Of a DNA stretch of 64,000 nucleotides, positions 1-7,712 are shown one piece after another. Every line of letters begins with the position of its first letter. Within the stretch, counting starts at the first letter, position 1. Source of the DNA: Methylomonas sp. (GTDB taxonomy: Bacteria > Pseudomonadota > Gammaproteobacteria > Methylococcales > Methylomonadaceae); contig NZ_JALOBS010000011.1 of assembly GCF_023228165.1 (NCBI RefSeq), positions 93,527 to 157,526 of the forward strand, in the 5' to 3' direction. The position numbers and the translations under genes were made by a program. The notes under the pieces were generated by a model. That model was not told the origin of the DNA. It worked only from the letters and a program-made list of their open reading frames with translations, and did not search any database.

Positions 1-1
1 C

Positions 2-961
2 AAAAATTTAATCAGTGCCATGGGCGGTAATCTCGGCGTCTCCAGCGAAGAGGGCGAGGGCAGCTGTTTTTATTTCAATATCGAGTTGGAAATTGCGTTG
101 GCCGACCAAGTCAAACCCGTTCCCCAGGATGGCCCAAGTCCTGCCGTGATCGCCTCACTTAAGAGCGCCTGTTTGTTAGTGGTTGAAGATAATCCCATCA
201 ATCAGGAGTTGCTATTGGAGGTGCTGTCAAACAAGGGTATACAGGCCGACTTAGCGGTCAATGGGTTGGAAGCGCTTGGGATGATCGAGCTTAAAACTTA
301 TTCAGCCGTATTAATGGATTGTCTGATGCCGGAGATGGATGGTTATGCGGCGACGCGCGCGATCAGAAGCAATCCTCGCTACGCCAATTTACCGATTATC
401 GCGATGACGGCAAATGTAATGATCTCCGACCGGCAACGCTGCCTGGATGCCGGCATGAACGATCATGTCGGAAAACCGGTCGATTGGACACAACTGTTTC
501 AAGTGCTGGCTCGCTGGGTCAAGCCTCGGGACGATGCTAATGTTGAGCCGGCAGCTATTATCGCTCAGGATGAATTAGGTTTTCCGCATTTGACCGGTGT
601 AGATAGTCGACAAGCCCGCCTCCTGACGGGTAATAATTCAGCCATATACCGCAAGCTGCTGGGCTTATTCCGGGAAAGACATTGCCATGATTGGGAGCAA
701 ATTCAAAGCTATTATCAGGCGGAAGATTACGAAAACGCGACTAAAATGATTCATAAATTATTAGGCAGTGTGCAATCCGTCGCCCATCGCGCTCTGGTGG
801 AAATTTTGTCCGAGCTGGAGCGGGCGCTCAGAGAAAAGCACCCGTTGCTGCAGCCTCAGTTAGAGCATGCGGAATCGTTACTAAGCCAATTATTTTCAGA
901 AATAGGGCTGCTATTCGAGAATACCGAGCCTGAGCATATTCAGAGCGGTTCGGCTAAATAG
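2..961 (+). CDS. Hybrid sensor histidine kinase, C-terminal part (partial)
   Basis: The frame is open to the left edge of the window, so this is the 3' end of a longer gene. The first visible residues (KNLISAMGGNLGVSS, then GSCFYFN) match the end of a histidine-kinase ATPase domain. A receiver domain follows, with the acidic pair in VVEDNPINQ, the phosphoacceptor Asp in LMDCLMPEMDG and the Lys in HVGKPV. The last 110 or so residues resemble a phosphotransfer (HPt) domain with a His in MIHKLLGS. The overall order fits a BarA-type phosphorelay kinase. The sensor and dimerisation parts lie outside the window, so the signal is unknown. It converges on cstA. Confidence 0.85.
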   Translation, partial: KNLISAMGGNLGVSSEEGEGSCFYFNIELEIALADQVKPVPQDGPSPAVIASLKSACLLVVEDNPINQELLLEVLSNKGIQADLAVNGLEALGMIELKTYSAVLMDCLMPEMDGYAATRAIRSNPRYANLPIIAMTANVMISDRQRCLDAGMNDHVGKPVDWTQLFQVLARWVKPRDDANVEPAAIIAQDELGFPHLTGVDSRQARLLTGNNSAIYRKLLGLFRERHCHDWEQIQSYYQAEDYENATKMIHKLLGSVQSVAHRALVEILSELERALREKHPLLQPQLEHAESLLSQLFSEIGLLFENTEPEHIQSGSAK

Positions 962-966
962 CGACA

Positions 967-1011
967 AAACCCGGGTCCATCAGCTTTCGCAAGTTCGACG
1001 CAAGCGGGTTT
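967..1011. terminator. Weak inverted repeat between the kinase and cstA
   Basis: The arms AAACCCG (967-973) and CGGGTTT (1005-1011) can pair around a 31-base loop, and the right arm overlaps the cstA stop codon. The position between two converging genes suits a terminator, but the loop is long and there is no clean T run. Confidence 0.25.
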
Positions 1012-3091
1012 AATCCCGTACCCAGTCCTCGACCAGCCTGCTGGGAATATGCGCCGATTCACTGGATTGCGGATAATTTCTACCGCTAACGACACAATAA
1101 ATAATACGCAAGGTATCGCCCAACAGCAGCCAAGTGATCAGCATGAAGATGCCGGTCAACCCGGCATTGAGATAATCGTTAAAAATCAGATGCGGGGCTT
1201 TTGCGGCTAGTTCGGATGTCAGCAAATCGTTACTTAACTTGTCGGACAAGTCGGCGGCATGGGCTAGAAAACCGACTCTTAAATCGGTTGAAAACAATTT
1301 TTCCCAGGCTGCGCTGGTGGTGATGATAAGCAACCAGGACAAGGGTAGGGCTGTGACCCAGACGTATTTTAATTTGCCGGATTTCACTAGAATGGTGCTG
1401 CCGACGCATAAGGCAATCGCCGCCAACATTTGATTGGCGATGCCGAACAAAGGCCATAGGCTATTAATGCCGCCCAACGGGTCTATGGTACCCATGTACA
1501 AAAAATAACCCCAGGCAGACACCACCAAGCCGCTGGTCAGCAAGATGCTGGGATAGCTGTTGGATTTACCCAAATCCAAGTTAAAATTACCCAGCATATC
1601 CTGCAGCATAAACCGGGCCACACGAGTGCCCGCATCCAGCGTGGTCAGAATAAACAGTGCCTCGAACATGATGGCAAAGTGATACCAGGCCGCCAGCAGA
1701 TGTTCGCCGAATACTTGCGCAAACAGGCTGGCCATGCCGACCGCCAAAGACGGCGCGCCGCCGGTGCGGGCGAATAAAGTCGATTCGCCCATGGTGTGCG
1801 CCAAATGCTGCATTTGTTCAACGCTAACCGGAAAGCCCCAGCTGCTGATTTTGGCCACGGCGTCGACAGCCTCCGCACCGACAATACCCGCTGGACTGTT
1901 GATGGCGAAAAACACCCCTGGTTCCAGCACGCTGGCGGCTATCATGGCCATGATGGCCACAAAGGACTCCATCATCATCGCCCCGTAGCCGATGAAACGG
2001 GCATCCTGCTCGTTAGCCAGTAGTTTGGGCGTGGTACCGGAGGAAATTAGGGCGTGAAAACCGGAAATAGCGCCGCAGGCGATAGTAATAAACACGAACG
2101 GAAACAGCTTGCCGCCGAAGATGGGCCCGCTGCCGTCGATAAACTGCGTCAACGCCGGCATTTTTAGTTCGGGGCGTAACACCACGATGGCGATAGCCAA
2201 GGCGCCGATGGTGCCCAGTTTCATAAAAGTGGATAGATAATCGCGCGGCGCCAGTAGCAACCAAACCGGTAATACTGCGGCGGCAAAACCATACAATATC
2301 ACCATCACCGCCAATTGCGGCGCGTCGTAGTCGAACCAGCCGCGCAAAACTGGGTGCTCGTCTATCCAGCCGCCGCCAACCACGGCAAAAATCAACATCG
2401 ATACGCCGATCAAGGTGGCTTCCAGCACGCGGCCCGGACGCAGATGATGTAAATAAATCCCCATCAGTACAGCAATCGGAATCGTCGCCGCCACGGTTGA
2501 GGTGGCCCATGGACTGTGTTTCATGGCGTTTACCACTACCAGGCCCAGCACCGCGATCAGAATAATCATGATCATCATCACGCCCAGCATGGCGGCGGCA
2601 CCGCCGATGGGGCCGAGTTCGTCCTTGGCCATTTGCCCTAGCGAGCGGCCGTCGCGGCGCACCGAGAAAAATAAAGTCACGAAATCCTGCACACAGCCGC
2701 CAAGTACGGCGCCGATCAGTATCCATAAGGTGCCGGGCAGATAACCGAATTGCGCGGCCAACGTGGGGCCGATCAGCGGGCCGGGGCCGGCAATCGCGGC
2801 AAAATGATGACCGAACACCACCCATTTGTGGGTCGGCATGAAATCGCGGCCATCGTCAAAACGTTCGGCGGGGGTGGCGCGGCCGGCATCAAGCATCAGC
2901 ACCTTGGTTGCGATAAAGGCGCTGTAAAATCGATATCCCAGCGCATAGACGCAAAGTGCCGCAACCACCAGCCACATGCTGTTGATGGTTTCACCGCGCT
3001 GTAGGGCTATGCCGCCGACAGCAAAGGTGCCGATCAAAGCGACGCAGATCCAAAATAGAAGGTAGGGTAAACGATTATTGTTGCCGGACAT
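1010..3091 (-). CDS. cstA: Carbon starvation protein A (CstA-type pyruvate/peptide carrier)
   Basis: This polytopic inner-membrane protein of 693 residues is close to the usual CstA length of about 700. It has the family's long run of hydrophobic segments, and the early sequence HHFAAIAGPGPLIGPTLAAQ is characteristic of CstA. Family members import pyruvate or small peptides when carbon is short. I placed the start at the ATG at 3091 (MSGNNNRLPY) because AAGGA lies about seven bases upstream; the open frame runs 19 codons further but that extension is polar and lacks a good RBS. It stands alone, with no btsS/btsR-like regulator beside it. Confidence 0.93.
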   Translation of the reverse strand: MSGNNNRLPYLLFWICVALIGTFAVGGIALQRGETINSMWLVVAALCVYALGYRFYSAFIATKVLMLDAGRATPAERFDDGRDFMPTHKWVVFGHHFAAIAGPGPLIGPTLAAQFGYLPGTLWILIGAVLGGCVQDFVTLFFSVRRDGRSLGQMAKDELGPIGGAAAMLGVMMIMIILIAVLGLVVVNAMKHSPWATSTVAATIPIAVLMGIYLHHLRPGRVLEATLIGVSMLIFAVVGGGWIDEHPVLRGWFDYDAPQLAVMVILYGFAAAVLPVWLLLAPRDYLSTFMKLGTIGALAIAIVVLRPELKMPALTQFIDGSGPIFGGKLFPFVFITIACGAISGFHALISSGTTPKLLANEQDARFIGYGAMMMESFVAIMAMIAASVLEPGVFFAINSPAGIVGAEAVDAVAKISSWGFPVSVEQMQHLAHTMGESTLFARTGGAPSLAVGMASLFAQVFGEHLLAAWYHFAIMFEALFILTTLDAGTRVARFMLQDMLGNFNLDLGKSNSYPSILLTSGLVVSAWGYFLYMGTIDPLGGINSLWPLFGIANQMLAAIALCVGSTILVKSGKLKYVWVTALPLSWLLIITTSAAWEKLFSTDLRVGFLAHAADLSDKLSNDLLTSELAAKAPHLIFNDYLNAGLTGIFMLITWLLLGDTLRIIYCVVSGRNYPQSSESAHIPSRLVEDWVRD

Positions 3092-3251
3092 GGCGGATTC
3101 CTTCGTGCATTGCAGTTTGGTGCGAGAAATTTTGCGAAATGGTAACACGAGGAGGGGATGTGGGCGTTACCGGTTGAGTTAAAGGATTTAACCCGGGCGG
3201 CAACGCCAGTCGGAGGAAGCGTTGATGTTTCTGCTATTTCAAGATTTGTTT

Positions 3252-3599
3252 TTACAGCGCTTTATATATTTTCAAGGCTTTATTTAAATCGGCTGTTGAA
3301 TCGGCAACATTGCCTCTGCCGGCTTTTATTTGACCTTGAATAACTAAGGCATTCGCAGCCTTAACTTCGTCATCATGACCGGAAATTTGTTCCGATGCTG
3401 TGCGTGCAGATTTGATATGACCGCGCGCAGCGCTGAAATCGCTTTTGCTAATTTGCTCCAAGGCATTTTCGATGTGTGAAATAACTTCGCTAACACCCGC
3501 TACTGAGCTGGTGGCTTCTTCAGCGTAAGCGACGCTGCTGGTTGCACCAACAGAAATTGCCATGATGAAAGCCAACATTGATATTTTAATTAAATTCAT
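3252..3599 (-). CDS. Small exported helical protein, function unknown
   Basis: This 115-residue protein begins with a clear Sec signal peptide, with cleavage likely after AYA near residue 26. The mature part is Ala- and Lys-rich and apparently all-helical, with two heptad-like stretches (SHIENALEQISKSDF and ADLNKALKIYKAL). I do not recognise a named family. It resembles short periplasmic helical-bundle proteins common in environmental gammaproteobacteria, but that is only a general likeness. It is a single-gene unit, with a perfect 13-bp inverted repeat 39-75 bases before the start codon. No strong RBS is visible. Confidence 0.7.
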   Translation of the reverse strand: MNLIKISMLAFIMAISVGATSSVAYAEEATSSVAGVSEVISHIENALEQISKSDFSAARGHIKSARTASEQISGHDDEVKAANALVIQGQIKAGRGNVADSTADLNKALKIYKAL

Positions 3600-4122
3600 A
3601 ATATTAGAAATTTTTGAGTCTGATTGAGGGAAAATTAAGTGGGTTTAAACAAAATAATTTCGTTTAAACCCACTACCATCATATAGATTTTATCGATGGC
3701 ATAAATGACAATTTTATTAAATTATCATTTTCGGCAGACTTTAAGTGGCGGCTAATTCGGTAGCGATCTTAAGGTTTTAGGTAAATATAACGCTTATAAC
3801 TAAATCCTTAATTTTATTTATTTTGTCAATCAATACATGACTTTATCTGTTTAATTCGTGTTACGGGACGGCTGGTCGATGGTCCTGTAAAAGATGCCCT
3901 GTAACGCAGGCTTTGTAACGGATGCGATGCCGGAATTAATTTTTCGCGTAAATTGTCTTCGAAGTTTAAAGGGTTCATTTTAGGCTTAAAATGACCGTAG
4001 AGACCGAGTGAAAACAATATTTTGCGGGCAGCAGGCGATTTAGTGTTAGCGAGTCAGGGAGCAAATGGTTAAAATCCTATAGGCTTAACTCAGTTACTTG
4101 ATTGCTTATAAGGAGAGTACTC
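3600..4122. other. Long intergenic region between divergent genes
   Basis: This AT-rich stretch of about 520 bases separates the small exported protein (leftward) from the cytochrome P460-family gene (rightward). It holds a perfect inverted repeat at 3638-3674. A 63-codon leftward frame at 3826-4017 starts with TTG and has no RBS, so I do not call it a gene. The P460 RBS (AAGGAGAG) lies at the right end. I see no RNA gene or mobile-element remnant. Confidence 0.6.
3638..3674. repeat. Perfect 13-bp inverted repeat, possible operator or leader hairpin
   Basis: The arms AGTGGGTTTAAAC (3638-3650) and GTTTAAACCCACT (3662-3674) are fully complementary around an 11-base AT-rich loop. Each arm contains the palindrome GTTTAAAC. 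The element lies just upstream of the small exported protein, in its promoter or 5' leader, so it could bind a dimeric regulator or fold in the transcript. It is not followed by a T run in either direction. Confidence 0.6.
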
Positions 4123-4620
4123 ATGAAAAAAATCACTACCGCGGCCTGGCTGCTTGCAACAACCACTTTTATGCTGGCGACTGCGCTACATGCTGAAACA
4201 CCAGCCGATAAGCCCGCTAAAACAGTACATGGAGAATATAAAGATTGGTTAACCCTGAGTGTGTCTCACCGATTGGATAAACATCTGGTGCGCAGCGTTC
4301 TCGGTAACGACATAGCTATCAAAGCGGCTCGAGCCGGCAAAACCAAGCCGTGGCCGGATGGAACCATCTTCGCCAAAGTCGGTTGGAAGGAAAGAACTCA
4401 CCCTAACTGGCCGCAAGCCGTGGTGCCGGGCGAGTTCGCCGGCGCTGAAGCCATGGTCAAGGACAGCAAGAAATTCGCCGAAACCGGCGGCTGGGGTTTT
4501 GGACATTGGGAAGGCGATAAACTGGTGATGAACGATAAGGAAAAGTCCGCGACATGTTTCGCCTGTCATACGCCTATGAAAGATAACGATTACGTCTACA
4601 CCGTTCCTGTTTTGCAATAA
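4123..4620 (+). CDS. Cytochrome P460-family haem protein, periplasmic
   Basis: The 165-residue precursor has a Sec signal peptide (cleavage near ALHAE) and one c-type haem motif, CFACH, close to the C-terminus, as in cytochrome P460 and cytochrome c'-beta. Core elements such as PWPDGTIFAKVGWKE and ETGGWGFGHWEGD fit the P460 fold. Family members in methanotrophs and ammonia oxidisers oxidise hydroxylamine or bind NO. True P460 needs a lysine cross-linked to the haem, while c'-beta proteins have a Phe cap; I cannot place that residue without an alignment, so the activity is open. The start is the ATG at 4123, preceded by AAGGAGAG. It is a single gene converging on the deacetylase. Confidence 0.85.
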   Translation: MKKITTAAWLLATTTFMLATALHAETPADKPAKTVHGEYKDWLTLSVSHRLDKHLVRSVLGNDIAIKAARAGKTKPWPDGTIFAKVGWKERTHPNWPQAVVPGEFAGAEAMVKDSKKFAETGGWGFGHWEGDKLVMNDKEKSATCFACHTPMKDNDYVYTVPVLQ

Positions 4621-4627
4621 TACAGCA

Positions 4628-4648
4628 GGGGGCGTTTTAATCGCCCCC
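4628..4648. terminator. GC-rich hairpin between convergent genes
   Basis: GGGGGCG (4628-4634) and CGCCCCC (4642-4648) pair perfectly around the loop TTTTAAT, seven bases after the P460-family stop and just before the end of the deacetylase gene. The position suits a two-way terminator, but there is no T tract after the stem. Confidence 0.5.
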
Positions 4649-4650
4649 GT

Positions 4651-5583
4651 TCAGTCCGCGGCCAGGCTGCCGACATGCGCGGCGACGCTGGCCGGCAAGG
4701 CGTGTAAATCATAGCCACCTTCCAAAGCGGAAATGATGCGTCCGTTACAAGTTGCCTCGGCAATCTCCCGCAACTGCTGCGTTACCCAGGCATAATCGTC
4801 TTCCACTAGTCGCAATGAGGCCAAGGGGTCGTCTTTATGCGCATCGAATCCCGCGGATAAAAGAATCAGTTGCGGGTTAAATTTACGCACGGCCGGTAAA
4901 ATGATTTCCGTGTATTTGGCTCGGAAAGTCGTGCCGTCGCTGCCGGTCGGCAGCGGGACGTTGACAATATTGCCAACCCCGTTTTCGGATGGGTGACCAC
5001 TGCCCGGATAATGCGGCCATTGGTGGCTGGAGGCGTATAGCACTTGCGGTTGGCTATAAAACGCTGCCTGGGTGCCATTGCCGTGGTGCACATCAAAATC
5101 CACAATCGCGATACGTTCCAAACCATAGCGGGTACGGGCATATTCTGCGGCAATAGCAATGTTGTTGAACAGGCAGAAACCCATGGGGTAGCCGGGCATG
5201 GCATGATGTCCGGGCGGGCGCACGGCGCAGAATGCCTGCTGGGCCTGATCCGTGCAGAGTTTATCCACCGCATCGCAGACTGCGCCTACTGCGCGCAGCG
5301 CGGCTGACTTTGAACCGGGCGAGGCGACCGTGTCTGCGTCAAAATAACTTAAACCCTCGGCGGGGATACCTTCCAATACGCGTGCGATCATGGCGGATGT
5401 ATGAATCAAGGCCAGCTTGGTTTCAACATCGTCCGGGATCGGTGGCGTGACATGCCGTATGCCCTGAAACTTAACGGCGCCTAATGCGGTTTCAATAGCG
5501 CGCAGACGAGCAGGGCTCTCAGGATGTCCGGGACCGGTGTCATGGGCCAGAAAATCGACGTGGCTGTAGTAAAGCATTGTCAT
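4651..5583 (-). CDS. Histone deacetylase-family protein (acetylpolyamine/acetoin-type amidohydrolase)
   Basis: The 310 residues form a single arginase-fold deacetylase domain. Visible motifs are the N-terminal GPGHPESPARL, the catalytic His pair in RPPGHHA, the zinc ligands in DFDVHHGNGTQ, the distal Asp in LSAGFDAHKDDP and the closing EGGYD. Bacterial members remove acetyl groups from polyamines or proteins, or take part in acetoin use; the substrate here cannot be read from sequence. It is cytoplasmic, with no signal peptide, and sits alone, divergent from the Nudix gene. A polyamine-biosynthesis gene (nspC) lies elsewhere in the window, so polyamine deacetylation is possible but unproven. 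Confidence 0.9.
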   Translation of the reverse strand: MTMLYYSHVDFLAHDTGPGHPESPARLRAIETALGAVKFQGIRHVTPPIPDDVETKLALIHTSAMIARVLEGIPAEGLSYFDADTVASPGSKSAALRAVGAVCDAVDKLCTDQAQQAFCAVRPPGHHAMPGYPMGFCLFNNIAIAAEYARTRYGLERIAIVDFDVHHGNGTQAAFYSQPQVLYASSHQWPHYPGSGHPSENGVGNIVNVPLPTGSDGTTFRAKYTEIILPAVRKFNPQLILLSAGFDAHKDDPLASLRLVEDDYAWVTQQLREIAEATCNGRIISALEGGYDLHALPASVAAHVGSLAAD

Positions 5584-5690
5584 AAGCCCTCCTAAAAATT
5601 AGATTTTACATTGTATGTTATGAGGTATGGCTGGTTTAAAATCAAGTCTGCCACTACACTGGAATTTTATTTTCCCGAACGAGGTCCTCC

Positions 5691-6128
5691 ATGGCCAAGC
5701 CTATTACCCCTTTGCTCGCCGCCGATATTTTGATTGAATTAATCGATATACCGGAACGTCCTTTCGTTTTGATCGAACGCGCTTTTCCGCCTTACGGTTG
5801 GGCCGTGCCGGGCGGTTTTGTCGATGTCGGTGAAACGGTGGAACACGCCGCTATCCGTGAAGCAAAGGAAGAAACCGGGTTGGAGGTCGAATTAACAGCA
5901 TTATTGGGGATTTATTCCGATCCCGCCCGCGATTCGCGTAATCATACCGTCACGGCGGTCTATGTCGGCCAGGCACACGGAATGCCCCAGGCCGCGGATG
6001 ATGCCAAAAACGCCGCTTTGTTCAGGTTCGATAACCTGCCGGCGCAACTGGCTTTCGACCATGCCCAGGTGCTGGCCGATTATCAGGAATTCCTGCGTAG
6101 CGGCCGAGTAACGCCGTTACGGGTATAG
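5691..6128 (+). CDS. Nudix hydrolase (ADP-ribose pyrophosphatase-like)
   Basis: This 145-residue cytoplasmic protein is almost entirely one Nudix domain. The Nudix box is intact: GFVDVGETVEHAAI followed by REAKEETGLE, with the metal-binding glutamates in REAKEE. The closing region with YSDPARDSRNHTVTAVYVG resembles ADP-ribose- or NADH-type Nudix enzymes that cleave X-linked nucleoside diphosphates. The RBS is a GAGG just before the ATG. It lies directly upstream of the SIR2/TIR operon but is separated by about 150 bases with a possible promoter, so it is probably an independent gene. An ADP-ribose hydrolase beside NAD-cleaving domains is suggestive only. Confidence 0.88.
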   Translation: MAKPITPLLAADILIELIDIPERPFVLIERAFPPYGWAVPGGFVDVGETVEHAAIREAKEETGLEVELTALLGIYSDPARDSRNHTVTAVYVGQAHGMPQAADDAKNAALFRFDNLPAQLAFDHAQVLADYQEFLRSGRVTPLRV

Positions 6129-6214
6129 GCAAGTCTTTTACTGGTTAAACTGCTCCGTGCCTAACAGTGATTGTCTTGATCGGCCCGAAGCACAAATAGG
6201 GTTTCATTAACGGC

Positions 6215-6242
6215 TTGATTAGTCGCACTATGGGTTTACTAT
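6215..6242 (+). promoter_or_regulatory. Possible promoter of the SIR2/TIR-nSTAND operon
   Basis: TTGATT (6215-6220) and TACTAT (6237-6242) are 16 bases apart and lie about 45 bases before the chosen ATG at 6286. The -10 match is only fair. No operator palindrome is evident around it. Confidence 0.3.
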
Positions 6243-6285
6243 AAGTCGATAACTACCCCGGCATTCGACCTGACAGGGCTTGCAA

Positions 6286-7707
6286 ATGATAGAAGCAAAT
6301 ATCGAGCGGCTATGGGAACAACTTATTGCCTTCATAGAGGAAGGCCGGGTCATTCCTGTCATCGGGCCGGAATTGTTAATACTTGAAATCGATGGTAAAT
6401 CAACTCGGTTATATACCTATTTGGCGGAGCAACTAGCAAAGCGCCTGCAAATTGCGCCGGAAGCGGACGATACCTTAAATGCTGTCGCCTGCCGATATCT
6501 GGCTCTGGGTCAGCAGCGAGAAGATATTTATCCCGCGTTAAAACGCACCATAGCTGAATTGTCGCCGGCTAAGCCGCCGGAAACGCTGGTTAAGCTAGCT
6601 AAAATCAGGCCTCTGAAGTTATTTGTGACGACCTGTTTCGATCCCTATCTGGTCAGAACACTTAACCAAGTTCGCTATGAAGGTAAGGATAACACCACGG
6701 TGTTAGAGTTCTATCCCGGTTCCAGCAAGGATTTGCCGGAAGAAATGGATAAACTGGTCGGTACTACGGTATTTCATTTATTCGGAAAACTTACCGCCGC
6801 ACCGGATTATGCGGTTACCGATGAAGACATTCTAGAGTTTATGCATGAATTGCAGTCGGCGGATACCCGCCCCAAGCTGTTGTTCGATGCCTTAGTCAGG
6901 CAAGATCTGATGGTGATTGGTTGCCAATTATTTGATTGGTTGGGGCGCTTTTTTGTACGTATCGGCAATAGACACCGCTTGATTATTTCCAAGGAAAAAA
7001 CCGATTTTTTGGTCGGTGACCAAATACGCAAGGAAATAAATCTGGCCAAATTTCTTTTGCATTACAGCAGTCGCACCAAAATTTTCCCGTTGCAGTCCAT
7101 CGAATTTGTTGACGAGTTATACCAACGCTGGATGGCGACGCATCCTGCCGGCACCGACCACGGCAAGCCTGTTGAGGCAATGGTAGAGCATGTACGCCCC
7201 GTCGAAAAAACGGAACCCTATCAGGCCAATGTCGAGGCGGACGAAACAAAGTCGATGCGTAGTGGCGCGGTATTTTTGAGTTATGCGCATGAAGACGAAG
7301 CGGCTGTTTTGTTTATCAAGAATGCCTTTGAAAAGGCCGGTATTGAAGTATGGTTTGATAAAAATCCCAGCGCGTTGCGGGTTGGTGATAACTTTAAAAC
7401 CCGCATCAAAACCAACATCGAACAATGCTCGCTATTTGTGCCGATTATTTCCCGCAATACTCTGACGCAAGAGCGGCGTTTTTTTAGGTTCGAATGGAAA
7501 TTCGCGCAAGAATGCACCGATTTTTATCCGGATAACCGGCGCTTCATCATGCCGTTAGCCATAGATGATACCCCTGCGGACGATCCAAATCTGGACGATT
7601 ATATTCGCGAATTACATTGGGAGCGCCTGCAAAACGGCCAATGTAGAGCGGAGTTTTTAGCCGAAATTAAAAATTTGCAGCGGGCTTACCGGCGCAATAC
7701 GGAATAG
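6286..7707 (+). CDS. SIR2-like and TIR two-domain protein, probable NAD-cleaving defence effector
   Basis: The protein has 473 residues from the ATG at 6286; a TTG two codons earlier is possible. Residues about 5-280 look like a SIR2-type Rossmann domain: VIPVIGPELL near 22-31, TTCFDPYL near 115-122, HLFGK with a candidate catalytic His164, and IGCQLFDW near 211-218. The usual Asn of the TTNYD motif is Cys117. After a linker, residues about 326-470 form a TIR domain starting GAVFLSYAHEDE, with WFDKN, and a FEWKFA helix whose Glu403 fits the catalytic glutamate of NAD-cleaving TIRs. Both domain types occur as effectors that deplete NAD+ in antiphage systems. The stop is five bases before the nSTAND gene, so the two are almost certainly co-transcribed. 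Function is inferred. Confidence 0.85.
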   Translation: MIEANIERLWEQLIAFIEEGRVIPVIGPELLILEIDGKSTRLYTYLAEQLAKRLQIAPEADDTLNAVACRYLALGQQREDIYPALKRTIAELSPAKPPETLVKLAKIRPLKLFVTTCFDPYLVRTLNQVRYEGKDNTTVLEFYPGSSKDLPEEMDKLVGTTVFHLFGKLTAAPDYAVTDEDILEFMHELQSADTRPKLLFDALVRQDLMVIGCQLFDWLGRFFVRIGNRHRLIISKEKTDFLVGDQIRKEINLAKFLLHYSSRTKIFPLQSIEFVDELYQRWMATHPAGTDHGKPVEAMVEHVRPVEKTEPYQANVEADETKSMRSGAVFLSYAHEDEAAVLFIKNAFEKAGIEVWFDKNPSALRVGDNFKTRIKTNIEQCSLFVPIISRNTLTQERRFFRFEWKFAQECTDFYPDNRRFIMPLAIDDTPADDPNLDDYIRELHWERLQNGQCRAEFLAEIKNLQRAYRRNTE

Positions 7708-7712
7708 TCGCC

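Noticed and set aside
3158..3343. 61-codon rightward frame near the cstA start
   Set aside because: It overlaps the 3' end of the small exported protein gene on the other strand, which has a clear signal peptide.
3826..4017. 63-codon leftward open frame in the gap before the P460-family gene
   Set aside because: It starts with TTG, has no RBS, and its sequence shows no domain or signal peptide.
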